64,000 nt of DNA from Anas platyrhynchos (taxonomy: Eukaryota; Chordata; Aves; Anseriformes; Anatidae). Location: positions 7,251,501 through 7,315,500 of the forward strand of contig NC_092602.1 of NCBI RefSeq assembly GCF_047663525.1, in the 5' to 3' direction. This document shows, piece after piece, positions 58,257 through 64,000 of the stretch (positions are counted from its first letter, which is position 1; each line of letters begins with the position of its first letter). Both the position numbers and the translations under genes were made by a program. A model generated the notes under the pieces. That model did no database searches. It saw only the letters and a list, made by a program, of their open reading frames with translations, and was not told where the DNA came from.

Positions 58257-58438
58257 CAAGCAGAGGATGAAAAATCAGAGTAATGGCCGAGGAGACGATA
58301 TCCACTTGACTTTTCTTGCCCACGGCGTGAGTGATTAATCTATCGAAGGCATTGCAGCGGAGTGAGACCACAAGGTTAGGCAGCCCGAAGCCTACGTGCT
58401 CCAGGAGCTGAGGATGCTGCTGGACCGGCAGCCACAAG

Positions 58439-61400
58439 GTGAGTTCCTCCTCCCCTCGCCCTGCTCTGCTTTTGATCTGCTTCCAGGAGGGGAATTTTGT
58501 TCCCCTTTCCGAGCTGGTTCAGCCCAGGCTGGCAGAGCAGCAGGAGCCCTGCTGTAACTAATGAGATGTTTGCTGCTCGCTGCCTGACACTGCGGTAGGT
58601 ACTCTGTGCTGTCTGAGACCTGTGATGATAAACCAAGCCTCCCGGAGGTGCAGTGCCTTCCCTTTGGTACGGGACTGTTGTCTGCTCGCTCTTATCCGAT
58701 GGGATCTCTCCTCCGAGCTCTGCTTAAGCCTCTTCTGCAGCGCATGGAGCCACTGAGGTCTGAGAAGCGGTGTAAACCCAGAGCAGAGCTGCCTGCCAGC
58801 AGTCTGCTCCGGGGGCAGAGCGGGGCTGTGCGCCCGCAGTGGGGCTGCTGGATGTTCGTGGGGAAGGTCTGCGCTTTGCACTGTGGCTCTGGCAGATGCT
58901 GGAGGGGATTTTCCTACCAGACCAACGCGATTCCCCTCCTCACTGCCCAAGAACTGAGAACTCCCTGCTCGGAGCCAGCGCTGCCCCTTGTCTGCCCGTA
59001 GCTGTTTGGTGCCAGAGGTAACAAGCAGCTTGCAAGGACGCTTTTCTCCCTGGCTGGTGGTGCCTGTTTATTAAAGGCCCCTGTAAAGGAAAGGAAACAC
59101 GATCTTGGCCTCCCTGTGCGGGAGCACGACCTTCCTGGGGCTCGGACACGTGTTGCTGGCGGGGGAGATGTTCTCTGCACACCTCGGTCTGAGACACCAC
59201 CAAGGGTGGGCAGCGCAGCGCAGACTGATCAGGGGACGGGTGTCTGCCTCTCCCCTGTTATTTATTATGCTGTAAAAGCCAAGGTAATGTACATCAATAA
59301 ATGCTGCGAGGGGTTTCATGCGTGTCAGCTGTGCATATTTTATGGAGCAGACGCTCTTGCAAGACAACAGGCTCCGTGAGTGAGAGGCTGGTGTGATTAA
59401 TGCCGCAGCCTTCAGCCGGCTGCTCTTTCGCTTTGCTGCAACGCCAGGCTGATTGCCCAGAGTGCTCCATAAATGTGTGGTGGCAGGGAGCTTGGGAGAG
59501 AGGGGAAGGGGCCAGGAGAAAAGGCTCCGTGCCTCCTCTTGGGCTGCAAGTGCCATCCCCCGGGGAGGTGGGGAGCATCGTGGGGCTGTTTGGAGGAGAC
59601 GCAGTAGGATGCGTGGGTGCCTCCGTACACTGTATTCTGGCACCTCCTGAGCTGGCCAGGAGGCTTCAGCCACGTGTGGCAGCGTCAAAGACGCTGATGG
59701 GAGATGTTCCTCCACCTCCTGTGAGATGTGCAGCCAGGTGAGAGGGGTCGATCCCACAAAGCCTTATGGCCATGCGGCCCGCTCATGGGGAAAGCTTTGG
59801 CAGGTGGACATCAAACTTGGCTGAATCAGGAGACACAAATCCTGGTGTCTGGGATTAGTGCAAGTAATTTGTTTTAGAGACAGTCAAATCCTTTTCCTGT
59901 AGGTACCTGCCTTTCACAGGAGATATTCTTCATCTCCAGGAGAGTTGCTCTGGTTGAATGGATCCAGCCCCTGTGGGGAGACGGTCTCCGTAGCTGCTAA
60001 TCACTGGGTTTTGGGATTTCTTTTTCTTAACACTTGTAGGTGATTTGTTTCCTCCTCCTCCTTCCTTTTGTCTTTGTGCAACATCGCAGATCTGGGAAGG
60101 GCCGTCTGCTGGTTTGATTAATGGCCCCTTTCTGAAAAAGCAGCAGAGACAAATGTCCTTCTGAGCATCGCAAAGAGAAATGGGGAAACCGGCTGGCTAA
60201 TCTTCAGCCATTATTTTGGAACCCAAACTCCTTCCCAGTATCAATTTAGCTATTATTTCACAACCTAATTAATCCTCGCTCAGGCAGCTCCAAGGGACTG
60301 GTGTTTAGATAATTAACAGCCCAAGGATTACCAAAAGTCTTGCTTTTGGATCCTGTTACTGCGCTTGCCTTCGAGGACACTCATGTTATCGTTCTGCTTA
60401 CCAACTCCTTTCATCAATCCGTCTATTTTTTTTTTGACAATTAAGATCAAATAATTAGCCGTGGTGGATTTTGCTTACTTTCTTCCAGCTCAGTTCCAGT
60501 TTTGATATTAAAAAAAAAAAAAAAAAAAACACAGCTGAAGAACATTCGGTGATTTTGCAGCTGATTAGAGCCAAGCAGGGCGCGTCACTGCTCTTACCAC
60601 CAGTACCTGGAGAAAGGAGGTCCTGTGTCACTGAAAAGCTGAGTGAGAGGTAGGAGAAAGATCCTAAAAGGAGAGGGGATGGGATCCCCCCACCCCGTTC
60701 CCTGCAGAGTCTCCTCTTGGCCCCTCCAGGGCCACCACCGCCCCGGGTGGCCGCGTGTCCCCGAGCTGCCAGGTGTGCTGGAGAGCTCTGCGCAGCAAAG
60801 CGGAGGCCGTGCTGCAGAGCGAGGCCGTGCTTAATGGACTTGAACTGCAGCAACAGATGATGGTGCCAAAGCCTTCGAGCGCTGCAATTCTTCATTAATT
60901 AGCCTGGAGTTCGCTTGCCCTCGTCTGAGGTCAGAGGAGCTGGTGTGGAGCTTGGCCTCCCAGCCCTTTTTCCCGATGAGGTGGAATTGGAAGGGTTTTT
61001 AGCCTTAACTTGGGGCTGAACTTGACTCGAGGGCTGCTCTGCTGGGCTTGGGTGGGTGGCTGGAGCTGTCCCTTCTGCTCCACGCTGGGGACAGTGCTGT
61101 CTGACTGCAGCATTAGGTCTCCCTGGGCTTGGGGCACAGGGTTTGCTGTCGGTAAGAAGTGCTGCAGAAGCAGTGCTCCTTCACCTGGAAGGAAACGAAG
61201 AAACCTTCCCTCTGCTTCAGTGACCAGGAGGGAAATACTCACAAAAGGAGACACCAGGAACTCCCCGCAGCACTAAATGGGGATTGCAGAGCTGACCCTG
61301 ACTGCTGCCAGCACGGTAAGGACAAAGGAGGAACGGGGCAGAGGAGAGGCATGAGATGAATCGTTGCAGCCCTTCCCACCTAGGACACGGGTTGAGCTGC

Positions 61401-64000
61401 ATCCCAAATGCTTTGGGGGCACTGGGGAATACCTCCCACCTCAGGCAGCTTGATGAAGAGAAGCTCTCAGCTTTCCATCAGTCATACGCTGGGTTTTTAG
61501 CTCCTTAAACGTTAGAGATTTCTTGAACGCAGGCTTGGCTTGCAAGCTTAATGTTTGCAGCTGTACGAAAGCAATCAATGTGTCCTTCTCTTGGCAGGAT
61601 CTCGGGCCGTTTCCTTGGATCCCGAACTACCGATGCCCCTTCTTGGCACCCAGCTCACCCCGTGACACCCGCTGCTGTCCCCGTGCCAGCGAGGGGAGAT
61701 TCCCAACCAAACCCTCATGGCGTGAAGAAGCAAAGAGGATTTTCAGCCCTCCCACCTAGCCGTGGGTCAGATGGCAGCTCCGTGTGCCCACCTCTGGCCA
61801 GGTGGGTGCTGTGGGTGCTGTGTTCCTCCCAAACGGGTCCTGTGCACGGCGCTCACCCCAGCACAGCGTGTGCTTCGCCTCCTCCGTGCCTCTGCCTCTC
61901 CTGTGGCCCTGGGCTTTGTAGTGCAGAGCACCAGGGAGGGGAACTGTGCTGGTCGGGGTGCCTTCTGTGAGGCAGCTCCTGCTTCTTCTTCCTGAACTGT
62001 TGTCTCAGGAAAAATGTCTCTTTTAACTGATCAAAGCCTCTCTGCTGGTCCTGGTCGTAATTGCTCCTTTTAGGAGATTTCTGCCTGCAGACAGACTTTG
62101 CTAACTTGCCTCAGAAAAGCTGCTGGTAACACGGGGAGTTTTCATCTTAAATTTCAAAGAGGTGAAACTTGGTCTCAGCCTTCTCTCCTGTTAAACGGAG
62201 GTCTCTGGCTGAAATCCTCGCTGTTCTTCTGGCTCTACAGAGCTGGTGGATGTCTGGAAGCGTCCTGCGGGCCTGGCTGGTTGGGAGAGGGCTGTTGGTC
62301 CCTGGCTGGGGATCAGCCCCATGTCCACCAGCACCATTGCTGTGGCTGAAGCCTGCTTTGGGTAGGCTGTAGGGCAAGTTCTGCCTGCTGAAACGGAGCT
62401 TGTGTTTGTCCTGTTCTCCTCAACTTTCTCCTGTGCTGCCTAATGGGGTCTGCTCACCCACGTGCTGCTCAGCGGGCTTTGGAGCCCTGCTTTGGAGGAC
62501 AGGGAGCGCTGTCTAGCTTCGAGCAGAAAGAAACAATTCCTGCTCAGCTGTTTGAAGTAAGCAGCTTGTGGTTGTGTCTGGTAAATCTCTGCAGGCAAAA
62601 CTCCTTGGTCTAGCACTTTGACTCCTAATTAAGTGCTTGCAGTGACGGCAGCTTGCCCTGCCTCCAGAAAAATTGTCCTTTCACCTATGCAGGCTCTCGC
62701 TTCCTTTGTAATGCCATGGTTTAAGGAGAGCCCTATGAAGTCTTGGCTCTGATAAAACCGAGAAAAGCAATTCTCTCTTTCCCCTGCTCTGTGAATAAAG
62801 TTCTCCAGAGCCCCTGGAGCCCTGGCTTCTTGGAAAGAAGGGGCTGTGGCAAGAGGGCTGCCCAGCAGGGAGGACGCCGTCTCCTCTCAATAGCAATGGA
62901 AGGGAGCAGCAGCTCCCCGGGGAGAGCAGAGGGGCTGATGGAAACGTCACTCGTGAGTTAGGGGTGGCTGCTGAGCCATGGCCCTGGCACACGCACCCCG
63001 GGGAGGTTGGTTTGGGGACGGCTGAGATGATTTTTTGCGGGGAGAGGCGTTCTTGTTGGTCTGGGTTTTAATGACTTGCCCCAATATTCTGTTTCAGCTG
63101 GACCAAGCATCTTCCTCTCCCGTGCTGACCTTTGCCGTGAGGTTGTGCGTGAAGAAATGTGCCAAAATGCCCTGTTGCCGTGGGAACCGAGGCCAAGAGA
63201 GGAGCGGGCAGCTTCTGCTAATTGCCACAGCTCCTTGACCTCAGCTGCAAACCCCGCTGCACGAAACCACCCCATGGAGCTCCAGCCCCATCCAGCCCAG
63301 GTACGCGCTGCCTGCAAACCGAGGGATAATGGGGGAGCCGGGCTTTCCTTTTCCCCTGCCTCTCGGTGCTGTCACAGCCTGCCCAGAGATAAAAGTCCGA
63401 ATTCATGGCTCCGGCATCCCTGCAACCCCTGTCGCCCTGCTCACGCACGTGTGCCTGCACATTTGGGTTGAAAAGCAGGGCTGCAGCGAGATGCTGCATC
63501 GGCCCAGCCCTGCTCCCCGGGCTGGCCTGGCTTTATCTCCTTCCAATTAAATAAGCACAGATAGCGGGTTTAATAAGGCCCCGCGTATGAGAGCTTACTG
63601 ATGATTCCATTTCCAACGTGTCGGGAATTACGAGGCAGCCTGCGAAGCAGAGGTGAGTGGGGACAGGCTTGGCAGCTAATTACTGTCCCCCGTGTCCCCC
63701 CGTGCTGCCACTGCAGCCGGCCGGGCCCCTAATTGCTCCCGGTACCCGACTGCATTTTGTTGCTGGTTGTGGCTAATTTGCAGATCTCGCCCGGCACTCA
63801 GCTGTTAGTGCTTCTCTGTCCCCTCCCCACACTCCTCTTCACCTCCCCCTCCTCGTTCCTCTTCACATTTATTAATGAAAACCTTATCTGTCTGTGCAGA
63901 TAATGCCAGAAATAATTAGTACTCACCGAGGTCTGTCAGGCTCCTCTCCTCTCCCACCGCCCCCACCCCGTCCTCCTTCCTATTTATGGTTTCCCTTGCT
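58439..64000. other. Intergenic, no recognised gene
   Basis: GC-rich sequence with AT-rich TAATTA blocks at about 59255-59500, 60180-60330 and 63540-63930, and an A-run at 60510-60529. No coding gene is recognised. Confidence 0.55.
60510..60529 (+). repeat. Poly-A tract (20 A)
   Basis: An uninterrupted A run without a recognised element body. Confidence 0.95.

Noticed and set aside
62500..62525. Partial resemblance to a REST/RE1 site (GAGCGCTGTCTAGC)
   Set aside because: Only one half fits; the second half-site does not match.
1..64000. CRISPR arrays, operons, prophage or other prokaryotic systems
   Set aside because: None present; the spliced gene, CR1 elements and CpG islands show this is vertebrate nuclear DNA.

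Overview
The window is vertebrate nuclear DNA, almost certainly from a bird. It contains CR1-type LINE fragments, small introns and one vertebrate gene that I recognise with high confidence: SUDS3, the SDS3 subunit of the SIN3-HDAC corepressor complex. I see no prokaryotic genes, CRISPR array, operon or phage. Nearly all long open frames outside SUDS3 look like chance frames in GC-rich or pyrimidine-rich sequence.

Layout. Positions 1-485 are a GC-rich, CpG-rich block with long G and C runs. It looks like the promoter and non-coding first exon of a gene running leftwards out of the window. TAOK3 is the candidate, from known vertebrate gene order only. Positions 575-1409 hold two CR1 3' fragments facing each other as an inverted pair. 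Positions 3340-3780 are the SUDS3 CpG-island promoter and exon 1. The SUDS3 coding sequence then runs on the + strand through 12 exons, 3612-24145. I joined it by hand; every junction keeps frame, giving 337 codons plus a stop. Its long 3' UTR probably ends near 27.66 kb or 28.25 kb. A third, longer CR1 copy on the - strand (28251 to about 29290) lies just past the gene. From about 30 kb to the end the DNA becomes visibly more GC-rich, and I recognise no gene in it. This is probably the interval between SUDS3 and its usual downstream neighbour SRRM4, again from gene order only. It holds microsatellites, several AT-rich TAATTA-type blocks that look like conserved non-coding elements, and a few segments with good splice signals that could be exons of an unannotated transcript.

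The most notable structure read directly from the sequence is in SUDS3. Intron 7 begins ATATCCTTTT and ends in AC, with a CCTTAAT branch-site match 10-11 bases before its end. That is a textbook U12-dependent AT-AC intron. It interrupts the codon at the start of the segment that binds SIN3. The gene also carries two micro-exons of 20 and 22 nt, and an 18-nt tandem duplication in exon 1. I did not find an undescribed multi-gene system here.
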